Notes: generated by a model not told the origin, from the sequence alone. DNA of 64,000 nt from Neopestalotiopsis rosae (GCA_023078685.1 JALGAS010000003.1:2480001-2544000); one strand, 5' to 3'. Positions 1-12,445 are shown, counted from the stretch's first letter. A program made the numbers and translations.

Positions 1-2117
1 AAAGGAGTGGGTATCAGCCGATCCCCCTACTCGAACCCAAGGGCTCGAGATTCTACACCCTAACGTCTGGACATGTAGGCGGGGGGCACGGTTCCGTCAA
101 GCCACTCGACCACGAAACCAGGGATCCTGCGTCAGGCGTGCCCAGTGACTGGTCTTCTTTTTTGAAGAACTGGTGCATTATCTCTATCCATAAGCTCTTT
201 CTATTGTCTTTGTTGTGCCCCGAGGGTTCCAGCCGTTTGTTTCAGAGCTTGGGAGGAATTTCGTGTGTTCGGTTGCTTCGCAGCAAACCGCGCTGAAAAA
301 TGCACCCGTTTGTAGAGGGTATCGAATTGCTGTCTATTCTGTAATAAGTCGGGTTTGATTACAATAATACGATTTGGCTGCTTCAAAGAATCTGTAATTG
401 TCCAAGGGATTGCATGACGGCATAATATCAGTTTCTTTTATGTTACATCTTGCGGACTCGAAAGACTAGTAAATGAAGCGGTTCAACATCTCTTATCGAG
501 TCTTGGAATCTGCAGCTATTATGATAATCGACAATGAGACTTTCGAGTTTCGTGTCGTTCAAATCTTTGGTGGTCTACCAAAGTTCTTCGCCATTCCACG
601 CTGATTGCATATTCAATGAGGAATATCTGCTGATGTACATTAACTCATGATTTGGCTAGGGTATTTGCCAACCTTGAATGATTTGTCTCATATCAGCACT
701 TTGTAAAATGCCACAGTAAGTGTGGCCGTTCATAATAATCATTTCACGAGTTCTCTATATTTTGATGTTAATATGTGATGTGTATAAGATCATCTTGTTT
801 ACTCAGACAGCCGTAGATAAATTGGGCCTAGAATCAGTCACTTATCAATATACTCGATAGATTGAAAGGAAAACAGAGGTTCTGCGAATGTCAATCGTGG
901 TTACAAAGAGCCGTTTCTGTCTGGCATTAACATGGCTAATTCTATCGGCTCATGTAAGCTGCACTGTATCACTGTTTGAGAACAAAATCAGGTTTTCCGG
1001 AATCTCTTTAATACATATCATACGAATGAATCTCCTCAGAAAACTAGAATGTCTTGATGTCAGCATAGCAATTTGCATATAAAGTTGCATGTATGCAAAG
1101 TTGTCGTGAGTGAGATCAAGTGTGCGAGAGAAATCAAAGTCCACAAAAATGTATGGCAAACAAAAATGTCGGACTATTGAAGCAGTCTCAGGCTTTCCGG
1201 TGACCAAATCTCGGTAATCGCGTCGGCCACTTCATTCCTGCATACAATAATGACGACAAAATGAAATACAAGCAGCGGACGCTTAGATCATGATCTGCAA
1301 GGTAGAAAAAGCACATTTGTATTACCACAGTCAATCTCCATTTGGCATGACTCCAAAAAATAAACTCTCAACGCCCCAGTCGACACAATCGGCAATTGGT
1401 GCAAAATGCCCCAACCCGGACCGAAGGATATTCATTCGAGCCTCCACATTCACGATCCGCAGCGTCCGCATTCTCACCAACACTAGGGAGATCCCGCAGC
1501 TTCCGCCCTTGACAAGTTCATAACAAGCTCAGAACAAGCTTAGAACAAGCTCGGCCATATCCAAAAGTTTGCATTCTCGGGCATCTTGTCTGGGCTGATT
1601 TAGGCATGGCCAAGTCCAAGTGGCGTCTATAATGCAGCATGCCCGTCAGCCGTGCGTGCCTGCATGGCCGTCAGGGTATGCAGCTGTCATTTTCGCGAAT
1701 TTGCACACCTTGCCCTCACTACCTAGACTAGCGGACGATCAAAAGGGGAATTTGGAATATTTGTGGTACCATTGACCTCGTAACCTCTTGATCATGTCGT
1801 CATCCAAGCATTCATTTCGTCTTTTCTCACCGTGCTGCTGCATATACTTCTTTGCACCCTGCGTCGGACCTCGACCAAGAGCGCTTGGTGTAATGAGCAC
1901 CATATCCGGTATACACGGTTCCCCACTGGGATATCGATGGGGATTACACTACATGCGTCGGATACTGCAATCCAGTCATGGGGCCGGACAGGATCTGAGA
2001 TTGACTTTGCTCGTTCTCAGGGTATTTAGATGCGCCGAGTGTCCCCTATTATAGGACTCGTTGCGCGTGTCTCGTGGCTACCTCACATCTCCCACATCCA
2101 CAACTCCTTGTATAAAC
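1..2117. other. Left-edge intergenic region
   Basis: No gene can be built here. The first 150 bases are GC-richer than the rest, and plus frame 2 stays open from base 2 to about 295. This could be the tail of a gene lying mostly outside the window, but the link is too short to support. From about 200 to 1,780 the DNA is AT-rich and stop-dense in all frames. Bases 1,780-2,117 are the promoter of the hydrolase that follows. I see no tRNA or transposon remnant. Confidence 0.6.
1511..1554. repeat. 11-bp tandem repeat, about four copies
   Basis: The unit AACAAGCTYAG occurs at 1522-1532, 1533-1543 and 1544-1554 (the last copy ends CGG), preceded by a degenerate copy at 1511-1521. It is a small minisatellite in non-coding DNA upstream of the hydrolase. 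No function is apparent. Confidence 0.8.
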
Positions 2118-3388
2118 ATGGCTTGGACTAACACCCTGCTACGCTCACTCACGGCTGCCGCCGCCTTCGCGACCCTGGCGGCGGGCAGAAAGTGCGTGAC
2201 CTTCACGATGCCGGTGCCGGTGAACGCAAGGAATGCAGTCTTTGACATTGACACGCCCGAGACTAACATTGATGTGACCAACTTCTTCCTGGACCTCAGC
2301 CGGGTCAACAACAACCTGACCGCCAAGGTTTTGACAGGATATACCAATGTTACAGGCATCTACGACATTGAGGGCACATACTGCGAGCCCGAGAGCAAGC
2401 CGACGGGTGTGCAGGTTCTCGTCCACGGCATTGGCTTTGATCGGTCCTACTGGGACTTCCCCGCCAACAACTATAGCAACAGCTACGTGGACGCGGCCCT
2501 CGCACAGGGCTGGGCTACTTTTGCCTACGACCGCCCGGGCATCGGGCAGTCCGCGCACGGCGACCCCGTCAATGAGATCCAGTCCTTTCTCGAGGTCGAG
2601 GTGCTGGTCGCCATCACGAAGCTGCTGCGCAACGGCCTGTACGGCCCCACCCCGGCGTACAAGAAGGTGGTCCACGTCGGCCACAGCTTCGGGTCCATCC
2701 AGGTCTACGCCCTCGCGGATCAGCATAAAGAGCTCACCGATGCCATCTGCCTGACGGGCTTTAGCCAAAATGGCTCCTACAATACAGAGTTTCAGCTTGG
2801 TGGCAACTTTGTCCAGGCCAACACCATCCCGCACCTGTCCGACTACGCCGATGGCTACTTTGCTTCCGGGTCCGAGAGCGGCGTGCAGAGCAACTTCTTT
2901 GCCCCCGGCGACTTTGAGCCAGAGTTCCTGGAGGCGGCTTATAATGCCAGTCAGCCAGTCACTGTTGGCGAACTGCTGACCCTGGCCGCCCCGGTCTCGG
3001 TCATCAACCACTATGACGGACCAGTGAAAATCGTTACTGGAGGTAAGTCGTGGTTCTGGTGAACGGGGGGAGGCTTCACACGATTCTATCTACATCCGTG
3101 CTGACTGCTTGCTTCTTCAGATCTTGATATTCCATTCTGCGGTGGTAACTGTAGCGTGTCATCGCCCAGTATCCCTCAAAGTGCAGTGGCGTTTTTCCCA
3201 GAAGCTGCTTATTTCAAGACCTACATTGTTCCCGGGGCTGGACACGGTCTCAACTTGGTAAGTTATGAGTTTTCCTGCCCCCTTTACCCATTGCAGACTT
3301 TGGTCAGTATAAATACTAATACAAGTATCAGGAGAAATCCGCTCCCGACACCTTTGAAGCTATACTGAATTTCTTCGCCATTGTATGA
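2118..3388 (+). CDS. Secreted alpha/beta hydrolase
   Basis: Three exons, 2118-3042, 3121-3257 and 3332-3388, encode 372 residues. The start MAWTNTLLRS opens a hydrophobic N-terminus running to about residue 22 (signal peptide), which favours it over the in-frame Met at 2061. The fold is an alpha/beta hydrolase: the nucleophile elbow is GHSFGS with Ser190, a GHG motif near the C-terminus supplies His350, and Asp309 or Asp311, just after the first intron, is a likely acid. Several N-x-S/T sites and a Cys pair around residues 314-318 fit an extracellular ester- or lipid-cleaving enzyme. Both introns close in phase and the second has a CTAAT branch site. The substrate cannot be told from the sequence. 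Confidence 0.88.
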
Positions 3389-4277
3389 ATTGCTAGTCAT
3401 TTGCACGCTGGCACCTTGAGGTGATGTTCTTGCGATGATGGGAGAAAAGCAAGACGCTTGATTTTCATTTTCGTAAAGAGAATATAAACACTTTGGCACT
3501 CAATCACCAAAGACCGTAACTTGATGCGAGATATGCCATTTTTAGTAGTGTCCAGTTGTCAAGTGCGTGTGATATGTATCAAATACAGCATATCCATCGT
3601 TGTATGGTGAGTCACTGACTCTAATTGAACCAGATCAGAAGCATGTGAACTGACGGAGAAATGGGGAATAAGAAAGGCGCAACAGAAAGAAAAGAAAGAA
3701 GGATCGCAGCCATCACCAAATTAATCACATTTCATAAGTTATGCAAGCAGTGCGAGTGCGTTTGGTCGCAAAGTGTACGCCGACTTGTATTTGCGATACG
3801 GACCTAGGCCGAGTACTTTGTGCGAATGCAGTATCGCCTCGACGACGGCGCGATTAGCGGGTGTTCCTGCCTAGAATCACTGGGGTTCATGCTGTGGTTT
3901 GCTTTGTAGGCCGCTAAAGGGACCCCTGAATCGCAAGCACGGGCCAGTGGCTGCAGCCTAGCAACTGCCTGCTAATCAGTTACATTGGCCGCATATCAAG
4001 TGCAGTCGACAATTGCAGGTAAAGTGCTTGCTGCCTGCCTGCCTTATGACGGAATTCCTGTACTTGCTCAAAAGGGCCCAACCAACACCGACGTCGACCT
4101 GTAACTTTCACCTCACAAAGAAACGTATTGAGCTACGTTATTCTCATGAGATAGAGAATAGAATACCAGCATCAATTGTCACCATCAGGACTTTGCCTCA
4201 AACACTTGACCCAAAGGTCCTTATTCTATTTCTTTGTATGTTCATTACCATCAAACAGCAATCAACACACAACAAAC
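3389..4277. other. Intergenic region between hydrolase and F-box gene
   Basis: About 890 bases holding the 3' region of the hydrolase and the promoter of the F-box gene. It contains a purine-rich GAAA run near 3680-3705 and only short random frames. No RNA gene or repeat was seen. Confidence 0.6.
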
Positions 4278-5947
4278 ATGGCATACTCTTCCACAGCGGC
4301 CAGCAATGATCCTCACATCTTCAAGATGCCTGTGGAGCTTCTCCAGCTCGTGACTCGGCATCTTACGACACCCGAGTATGGATATCTTCGCCGAACCTGC
4401 AAATGTCTCGAAGGGAATCTCGACGTTGCCTTCACCAGGGAATTCTTCAAGAAGAAGCAATTCAGTAAGAAGCCATTGCGTGTCATTACATCCTTGCTTT
4501 GAGTTGCGCTCTGGCAATTGTTTTCCCCAGGTGTTTTGGGAGAGCACCCTCTTGTCCAATGATCAGAGGGCTCGCTGCGATTCATGTATAATTTCACATC
4601 CAAGGGAATTTGCTAATTCATGTTGCAGTGATCTCTTCATTCAGCCTACAAACTCTGGTTGATATTTCTAATTCGAGACTTGCAGATGGCTTGCATCATG
4701 TCATCATTGGGATGGACCGACCCATGGAGACTAACCGTCCAGGCTCATTCCCGGGTTTTGACACCCATACAGCTTCCCAAAAGAACAACCTTCTGAGGCA
4801 CCTCGAAGACCACTTAGCCCTCATGTACTCTGGATTTGATGTCAAGTTGCTGTCCGAAGCCTTTTCCAAACTGCCGAATTTGGAGATCGTTGAGATTCGC
4901 GACTTCTATTCCAACCGCCCCCGTGATGGGACTAGGTGGAAGAGTTACGGCGTTACTACATTCCAGCAAGAGACAGGCATTCCTATGAACCACATCCCGG
5001 GTTATTCATACAATACCCCCAGCAGTGGCAATGACTTCCCCATGCGCCTGTTCCATCGCCTCCTGCGAGCATTAGGTGAAGCAAATATCCGGCTGAAACG
5101 ATTCGAGGTGAATACTCGGCACGATAGGAGCGGTCTTGTCGATAGAGCCTTCGAGGTCCAATATTACGACGAACCCAAAGTCAGTGAGGTTCTTGCCGGC
5201 CTGGGGGCTATACATCTTGATTTTTCCCGCAACGATTATCCAATAATTGTTGCCAGCGTGGATGGGCCCGACCAGCCTTGTCACTCATTTTTCCTCCGAA
5301 AGTTCTTTTCTCTGCTTCAGAATTTGCGAACGCTCCGACTCAATTTCCATAACATGGATACGCATACAGAAACGCAACCTCTTCTACACTGGTTCCAGTC
5401 ACCTCTCCCGCTTGATACTTCTACGAGTCCAAGTCCAGATGACCCTTGCGGTGTGCCTCAACCTCCCCCGCCAGTGCTTCTCGAGAAGCTCGACCACCTG
5501 GAAATTGGAAAAGTGTCCATCGAGCTGGATACCCTCCTAGGTATCTTCAAAAAGTACAAGAACACTCTGCGGAATGTCTGTCTCCATAGAGTAGGGATTG
5601 TAGACCCACATGCGTTGGAGGCCAAAACCAACCAGTGGGCGAAATTGTTCAGACGCATGGCACAGCTCGACTTGAACATTGACTCGATAACCATGAGCTA
5701 TCTGTCTCAGTCCAGACAGGGATTCCCTTCTTCGATACCCGTGGATTTCAGGGGTGCAGAAGCCTCTCAGTTGCTCAAATGGCATGGAAAAGACCTACGT
5801 GGAGCCCTTATGGACTTTGCAAGAGATGTTCAAGTGCACTGGCCTCCCATTCAGGATAACGAATCCGACGACAGTATGGACGATGACGACGATGGCGATG
5901 ACGATGACCATGATGATGATGACGATGGTGATGGTAACCATGACTAG
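4278..5947 (+). CDS. F-box-like protein with Asp-rich C-terminal tail
   Basis: Two exons, 4278-4464 and 4629-5947, encode 501 residues. Residues 15-60 (MPVELLQLVTRHL onward, then a Tyr-Leu-Arg-Arg-Thr-Cys-Lys block) match an F-box pattern, which normally binds Skp1 and brings substrates to an SCF ubiquitin ligase. The rest is a leucine-bearing region without a repeat I can name, typical of the many fungus-specific F-box proteins. The last 26 residues are almost all Asp with a few Gly and His, encoded by a GAT/GAC trinucleotide tract. The 164-bp intron closes in phase 1 and recreates a Met codon. The target is unknown; the F-box call is moderate and the gene model is good. Confidence 0.8.
5870..5945 (+). 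repeat. GAY trinucleotide tract coding the acidic tail
   Basis: An imperfect GAT/GAC run at the 3' end of the F-box gene, interrupted by GGC, CAT and AAC codons. It encodes the Asp-rich tail and is a candidate length-variable site. Confidence 0.75.
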
Positions 5948-6328
5948 GGGGTGCCACCAACAACATCTGGAGTTGAGGAAACGCAGAGCAACCAAGATAA
6001 TGACTCGCTAGAAGACCCTCCTCATGAAACAAACAATGGGATATTATTTTGGAATTAGCTAGGCTCTGTCGAAGCAGGGGCCTAATCGCAGAATATCTTT
6101 TGACTTCAGGAATGTAATGGAATCCGTGACCCAGGTCAAGCAGGTCACACAAGGGCAATTCTCAGTACAATGGGAGCAAACAGGGTTGGTATCATTCGGC
6201 CTGGTATCTTATAATTCCTAAACTAGTCCATGATATCACGAGCTCAAACCGAGCATATCACCAAACATTTCCCACGCCTTTTGAAATATCAAATCCATAT
6301 CATTCGTGAATACGTGCAATCTGCAAAC
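5948..6328. other. Convergent 3' region, F-box gene and permease
   Basis: 381 bases between two converging genes. It should contain both polyadenylation regions. No other feature is visible. Confidence 0.6.
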
Positions 6329-8307
6329 TCAAGCAGTCTTGTGATCCTCACCATACTTGGTACCCATGACGGCCTCCTCGTCAAACTCTTGACCGCTGCG
6401 CCCGTCGTACGCGAGACTAATATCTGTAATCTCATCACCAACCTCCATCCACTTGTCGCTGGTGGCAGGAACGGGCCAAATCTTGCACAGGCCCCAGTAC
6501 ATGCCAGAAGAGACAATGAAGCCGCAAAAGAAGTTGAGGTTGTAAATGTAAGTGGCGCCGGCGGGCACCTCGCGGCCAATGGCGCCGGCGAAGCCGACGA
6601 CGTTGATGAGGATACCGCTAATGTAGGCGGCGTAGGCGCGCCAGTGGACACCAAAAGTGTAGTAGTAGGGGCCCGTCTTGCGGGCGTCGTAGAGCTCCTT
6701 GATGTCGAGGAAGCCCTTGCGGACGAAGTAGTAGTCGGAGATCATGACGCCGGCAATGGAGGAGAGGAAGACGGAGTAGGCGCTCAGGTACGTGGTGAAC
6801 TGGTTGCTCGAGGTGAGCAGGGTGTAGGGGCACATGGCGAGGCCGACGACGGCGCAGACGTAGCCGCCGCGGCGAATGTTGAGGAAGCGCGGGAGCAGGG
6901 CCGTCATGTCGGTTCCGGCGGAGACGGAGTTGGCGGCGATGTTGGTGCCGAGCTGGGCGAGGGCAAAGGCCGTGGCGATGACGAAGACGCCGAAGCGCTG
7001 GGCGGAGCCGCCGTCGTCGATAAAGTTCTCGAGCAGGTCGAGGGGGTCCCAGATGGGCTCGGTGCCCGGGTAGATGACGACCGACGACGACGACACGATG
7101 ATGCCGATGAAGCTGGTGACGGCGAAGCCGATGGGGATGGTGAAGAACTGCGAGTAAAAGGCGTCCTGGGGCTTGCGGGCGAAGCGCGTAAAGTCGGGGT
7201 CGTTGACGATGAGAGTGGCAAAGTTGGCAATGGAGCTCATGATGCCTACAGTTTGAATTATTAGTAAGATTGTTGATTCTTTTCCATGAGAATTCTTTTG
7301 AAACTCACCCTTGACAATCTCCCAGCCCAGATCAGAGCCCGTCAGCGAAGAGGGCTGGTGGACAATAGGACCGATGCCGCCGGCGCGCACAATGGCCCAG
7401 ACGAAGAAGGCGATGCCGGCGCACGGCACAAAGTAGGCCTTTACGGTGAAGAGGTGGCGGATCTTGTGAACGGGGAACCAAATGGCCGGCAGTGAGCAGA
7501 GCCAGAAGAGGAAGAAGGAGGCATAGTCTGCCGTGGTGGCTCCTGAGCTTTCTGAAAAGGTGTTGGGAATAGTGTTGCGGTCCTGTTGTTCATCATGTCA
7601 GTATGGCAGAATCGACGGGGACAATGTGAAGCCTTTAGGGACTCGAGAAACAGCGGGAGATGAACATACCCAGCTGAGCCAAATCGATCGAATCATGAGA
7701 TAGACGCAGCGCCCACCAATCCAAGACTGCACGCCGTACCAGACGCAGGCCATGGCGGCGCGGTTGAAGACGGGCCACAGGCTGCCCCAGATGCCAAAGG
7801 AGGCGCGGTTGACGACGGGGAAACCAATGTGGTAGGTGGCGCCGATGCGGCCCGTGGCGCAGATGAAGCAGGCGGCGATGGCGTAGCCGATCCAGACGCA
7901 CAGCCAGCTCTGCCACCACGACAGGCCGGCGACGATCATGGAGCTCGAGATCATCCACGTGTTGATGTTGAACGAGTCGGCGATCCAGAAGCCGACAAAG
8001 TTCCACGCGCCCCACTGCCGCCTCTCGGGCTCGACGGGTTTGAGATCATGGTTTGTCAACTATATAAGCGGTGTTAGTTGGCAATGTTCAATCTTCCTCC
8101 AAAGCGACACGTCCTGGAAAGTGGATCTATCCCCGGATCGGCCTATATATAGGTATACATATATGTAGACCGGCCCGGGAAACTGGTCTGCGCAGAAAAA
8201 AGGCTGAAAAGGCTCACCATTAACTGGGCCGTGGTCAGCCCGTCCTCATTATCAACGGCAAGCTTCTCGGCCCAGTGGCCTGCTCTAGAGCTTCTGAGCC
8301 TGCTCAT
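6329..8307 (-). CDS. NCS1-family nucleobase/allantoin permease
   Basis: Four exons on the minus strand, 8307-8218, 8059-7670, 7582-7309 and 7245-6329, give 556 residues; all three junctions close in phase. The protein is rich in membrane segments (about 12 expected). It carries the NCS1 hallmarks: a soluble N-terminus ending [10 protein letters not shown], then [14 protein letters not shown] in the first helix, and later GWEIVKG and [23 protein letters not shown]1 carriers are proton or sodium symporters for uracil, uridine, allantoin, cytosine or related compounds at the plasma membrane; the overall look is Fur type. The substrate cannot be assigned from these motifs. Exon 4 is very GC-rich at third positions, which produces a long spurious frame on the opposite strand. 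Confidence 0.93.
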
Positions 8308-10525
8308 GCTGGGCGGGAGCTAAATGTAGATCTGCCCAGGGACGTTGGCTTAATCTTTCTCCTAGGACGATGCTTGTCTAGGTTGAATTGGGTTGGGGCA
8401 GAGACAAGCAATGCAAGGTCAAGATGCGGGATCGAGTAATTCTCGAGTAATGGAAATTGAAGAATTGAGCCGCAGGTATACTACCAACCACGTGCTCGGG
8501 TCTCTTGGGGAATGATGAGGGGAATTCTTTTGTTTGCCGCTGTCAAAAAAGCTAGGGTATTTGGAGAAAAGTAGAAACAAAGTTATGACGCTACACCCTA
8601 CGAGGCTCTTGGGTGGTGGTGAGACTTTGCAAAAAGTCTTAGAGTGTAAAAAGGTCTATGTCCCCCGATACTCGAGATGGTGAGAGAGTTGTGAGGTTCA
8701 CACGTCAGTACAAAGAGAAGAGAAAGACGAGCATATTTAAGAATATATTCGCCCCGAGGAGAGATAACGAATGGGCTCGGCTGAACTCTATTCGTACCAA
8801 TGTACAACTTCGCAAGCTACATTTACCATGTACAGCTTTTGAACCCTTGACCCCAGTTTGCGCCCAGTGGCCTTGTCTGATAGATAGCATGGTCTTGGGT
8901 CTCTCTCTCCTACCCTGGAGGCAAAGACGTGCTATGTAAAACGATCGAGCAATGATAAAAACATCTGATGATGGGGGAACTGATAGCGATTCCACCCTAG
9001 GCAAACTACGTATTAGGCCGGTATGGGCTCCCCCACACGAACCCTGGTCGCTCGGCAGACAATGTACACTCTCCATATTCGCTTCCCCAAGTCGGCTTCT
9101 CCGTCATTTTGCTATGTCGAATTTTTCAAGTGTGGCTGTCTCTTTTCCATTGTCGCGAATGGCCTATAAGCATGTCGGGATCAGCCGACAACCGGCGATA
9201 CAGCACCAAAAAACTCAATCTTGTGTGTGACTGACTTGCATACTGCTGAGAAAAATTCATCTTGTTCATCATGGTCGACCAATTCCAGCCATGGTCTTTT
9301 TCTGCACGTCTGACGGCTTGAAAGAGAAAGAAGCGAGACCAGAACCCTGCCTAGTCTAGTCCCTAATTGAGCATGGGTACCGACTCCGCGGGAGCGCAGA
9401 TCACCCCCGCTTATCGGCCTCGTAGAGCTGGTTTATTACTCGATCACATCGAGTCAAAGAGATATGGAGCACGATAGGGAAACGGGTTGCAGCTGGCGGA
9501 TGCGGCTCACATTGGGTCGTTCGGCAGGTACTAGCTTCATCCTTTCTTCACATATGTACCAGACAGTAGTGTAAAATGGTAATAGCGTTGCGGGCTGCGG
9601 GCAACGACCACGGGGAAAATCCATAACCGCGAAATATTCCGTTGCATTCGCCAATTTCAATCCACTCGCGTGTTTTATTCGCCTCTGATGTGGGTAATGC
9701 TGTAGTGTGATGTTTCCTGCTGCTGCCCATTCCCTACAGCCGAGTATGCACAGAGGTGGAATGCATTGGCTGACTGCCGCGCCAAGTCATCCCGAGAACT
9801 TCTGCCGTCTACCTAGATAAGACAAACGCCATGCTGGGTCGACACTGTCAAAGACTAATTCTTCACTTTGACTAAACACATGGTACACCAAGAAACAACA
9901 CAGGATGACATGTTTCTTTTCCTTCCCCAAATGGCGCCCACTTTTCATCTTCATGTTCAATCGCGCGTCATAGTATGAACAGTTGCAGTTCAACTGGCAT
10001 AAGTGTTATTGGGCAAAAACAAGACACCGTTCGAGAGAGTGTATTCACGATGCGATACAATGATTTTCGTTTCGGGCAGCTCTATGCTTCATTTGAAATA
10101 TAATAGGAGGATAACGTTTGTCTGCATCACATTACTTTGATTGGATTACCCATAATAAGTATCATTACACAATCGTATCAAAATCTGCAAAACAGAGGCC
10201 TCATCATTGAATAGTGAGTTGACTCTAACATGTGAAATTCGTCTCTACATCATTCGCCAGGTTCGTAGCGTTTGAGCTAAATACTTCTCTTCTGATAGCA
10301 GCATTGGATATCAGCCCATCATGGTACCCCTCTCTTCCTCTCCCAAAATAATCAGAATAAATCAATCACTCATCAGCATGAGGCTGACCACCGGCACAGA
10401 TACTCATGAATACCACGGCATTTTTGAAACACCATGCTCCCCGACCGAGAATCTTGAACTCCTCAAACGCCGCCGAATGAACAATCCAAGGCCGCCCGTG
10501 CTGTTTACTGAACCAAACCAATGTC
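8308..10525. other. 2.2-kb gene-poor region
   Basis: This lies between the permease promoter and the 3' end of the PARP gene. No frame has protein-like composition and no splice-joined model could be made. A CACGTG hexamer lies near 8490 and a near-direct repeat TCGAGTAAT/TCTCGAGTAAT around 8433-8453, both in the permease promoter. No tRNA or transposon sequence was recognised. Confidence 0.6.
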
Positions 10526-12445
10526 CTACATCCGAATCCGGAACAAGTAACGGAGTCGCACCTGGGCGACATTGTAGGCAATGTACTCGTTGTATTGGAG
10601 ATAGGCGTTGGGGACATTTGTGTTTCCCGGCTTGACGCTCACGTCTGGCATCCTGACGCCCTTCAGATCCGGACTGACGCACTCGGCATCCTTCCAGGTA
10701 CTTGGGCCCGTCGTACCCTTTCCCCAAGTCGAGAACATGCCCTGTGCTGCAGCATCTTCGCCAGCAGAATACGAAGCATTCGTTAGCTGCTGCATTGGGT
10801 CACCAAGCTCGGCCTCGCAAAGAAGCAAGAGCGCATGTCCATTCGTAACATAGGAACGGCAGTAGTTCGCGGACTTGGAACTCATATCGGCAAGGTAGAT
10901 ACCCTTGCCAAACATGTATCCATTCACCGGGGCCTCTGGAGGGGCAATTCGCAGACCTTGCGACAAGATACCACCAAAATTTGTGGCGCAAGATCCGTGC
11001 CACAGTAGTCGACGATCTCGAGGGGGACCCGCGAACGGGCTGGCTGCAAAGCGGTCCTTCTCTCCGCATCGCTCGATACGGAAGATTTGGTCGATCTGGT
11101 AGTTTGCGTTGTGCGTTGCACCACGCGTCTCCATCAGATAGTTCTTGAGCTCCCTGAACTCGGGCGAAGTGTGCTTGATCGGGGTCATTTCTTCCATGCC
11201 TAGGCCTTGGAACTGTCGATCGAGGACGTTGAGTCTCTCTATGTCCTTCTTGTCGGACTTGAGGATAGAGTCGGCGTCCTTCATGTCCGACAAGCTTTCG
11301 AGAAGTTCTATTTCCTGTTTAAGCATTGCCTGATCACGGATGACGGGCAACGACCGTCTTCCAAAGATGTGGGGAATCAACGAAAAATAAGAATTTGACA
11401 AATGCTCAGTAGCATTTGCAAATGTAGTATCATACTGGCTAGTCGCCAGTGTTGGGTCGTTGAGAAGGGCATCCAGATCTTTGAGGGCCTGATAACCCCG
11501 TGTAAGCGTCGTCTTGCTCAGCTTGCCCAGGGGAAGCTTCTTCACGTCATAGTTCATAGATGACATGACATTGGCAAAGTATTGCTGGTTGAAGATCAGC
11601 TCCATGAGTTCCTGGACGGGCTTTGTCAATTTCGACTCGGGTGCCTCGGCGCTATCCTCGCTCTTTGTCTTTGTCTCTTCCTCGTCGTCTGAATCCTCAG
11701 CATAGCTGCGTTCGACAAATGTGTACTTCTTGGGCTTTGGCGGGGCACTGCGATCCGCCCAGGCCAGGCCAGACTTGTCCTTGAATTTCTTGTTGAAGTT
11801 GTCCAGTGCATTATCGAGGGATCCATTGCCTAGGACACCGCTTTGGCCGCGATCGCCTACGCGGCCCCAACGAGTCCATGTCTTGTACAAACCTGCTACA
11901 TTGCGTAGCAGCTGGACGCGGTAAAACTTGTTGTTGTTTTGGCCTGCATTGGTCTGGTTCAGGGAGGCATCGTAAATGACTCCGTCATCATCAATGTAGA
12001 CCTCGAATTGGAGAAGTTCAGATGGAACAAATTCATCAAGAGGGACCTTGATTCCGGGTTTGGCAATCTGAGCATTCTCAACTTCCTCTGGCTGTAAATC
12101 GGGAGTGGACTTGTCTGCAGAGGGCTCTGCAGCAGCTGGAGAAGGAGATGGAGATGGGGCGGGCTGAGCTGGCTGAGCTGGAGCAGAAGACTTGGCCTTC
12201 TTCTGTGTAGGCTGCGCATCAGCACCATCAGTAGCTGTGGTTCGCTTCTTGCCACGAGCAGGCTTGGCCTTGGCAGGTGGAGGATCATTTTGAGCATCAG
12301 ATGCAGCATTGTTGCTGTCGTCTGCAGGCGTGGCCGTTGCATTCCGGGCAGCACGAGAGCGAGTGGCTCTACCAGTGCCATTGGCATCAGCTGCAGGAGC
12401 TGCAGGTACAGCCGTGTCGGCAGCGACCTTCTTTCTGGGAGGCAT
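10526..12445 (-). CDS. Poly(ADP-ribose) polymerase (PARP)
   Basis: One uninterrupted frame, 639 residues from MPPRKKVAAD at 12445. It transfers ADP-ribose from NAD+ onto proteins in DNA-damage and chromatin signalling, in the nucleus. Residues 1-120 are an Ala/Lys/Pro-rich basic tail; a WGR domain follows at about 150-240 (TWTRWGRVGDRGQSG), then the helical PARP regulatory domain at about 300-430 (MELIFNQQYFANVM), then the catalytic domain. The H-Y-E triad is visible: His near 483 in LLWHGS, Tyr near 515 in GKGIYLADM, and Glu near 621 in YNEYIAYN. The frame continues upstream to 12571, but that part is not protein-like. No BRCT domain is visible, unlike many filamentous-fungal PARPs as I recall them, so the layout is closer to PARP2. 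Confidence 0.93.
   Translation of the reverse strand: MPPRKKVAADTAVPAAPAADANGTGRATRSRAARNATATPADDSNNAASDAQNDPPPAKAKPARGKKRTTATDGADAQPTQKKAKSSAPAQPAQPAPSPSPSPAAAEPSADKSTPDLQPEEVENAQIAKPGIKVPLDEFVPSELLQFEVYIDDDGVIYDASLNQTNAGQNNNKFYRVQLLRNVAGLYKTWTRWGRVGDRGQSGVLGNGSLDNALDNFNKKFKDKSGLAWADRSAPPKPKKYTFVERSYAEDSDDEEETKTKSEDSAEAPESKLTKPVQELMELIFNQQYFANVMSSMNYDVKKLPLGKLSKTTLTRGYQALKDLDALLNDPTLATSQYDTTFANATEHLSNSYFSLIPHIFGRRSLPVIRDQAMLKQEIELLESLSDMKDADSILKSDKKDIERLNVLDRQFQGLGMEEMTPIKHTSPEFRELKNYLMETRGATHNANYQIDQIFRIERCGEKDRFAASPFAGPPRDRRLLWHGSCATNFGGILSQGLRIAPPEAPVNGYMFGKGIYLADMSSKSANYCRSYVTNGHALLLLCEAELGDPMQQLTNASYSAGEDAAAQGMFSTWGKGTTGPSTWKDAECVSPDLKGVRMPDVSVKPGNTNVPNAYLQYNEYIAYNVAQVRLRYLFRIRM

Noticed and set aside
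2145..3011. 288-residue minus-strand frame
   Set aside because: Antisense to the alpha/beta hydrolase exon 1; it has no family features, whereas the sense frame has a signal peptide and catalytic residues.
6230..7264. 344-residue plus-strand frame
   Set aside because: It lies antisense to the NCS1 permease. Its Gly/Ala/Asp/Val-rich composition is the mirror of GC-biased codons; no domain and no splice structure.
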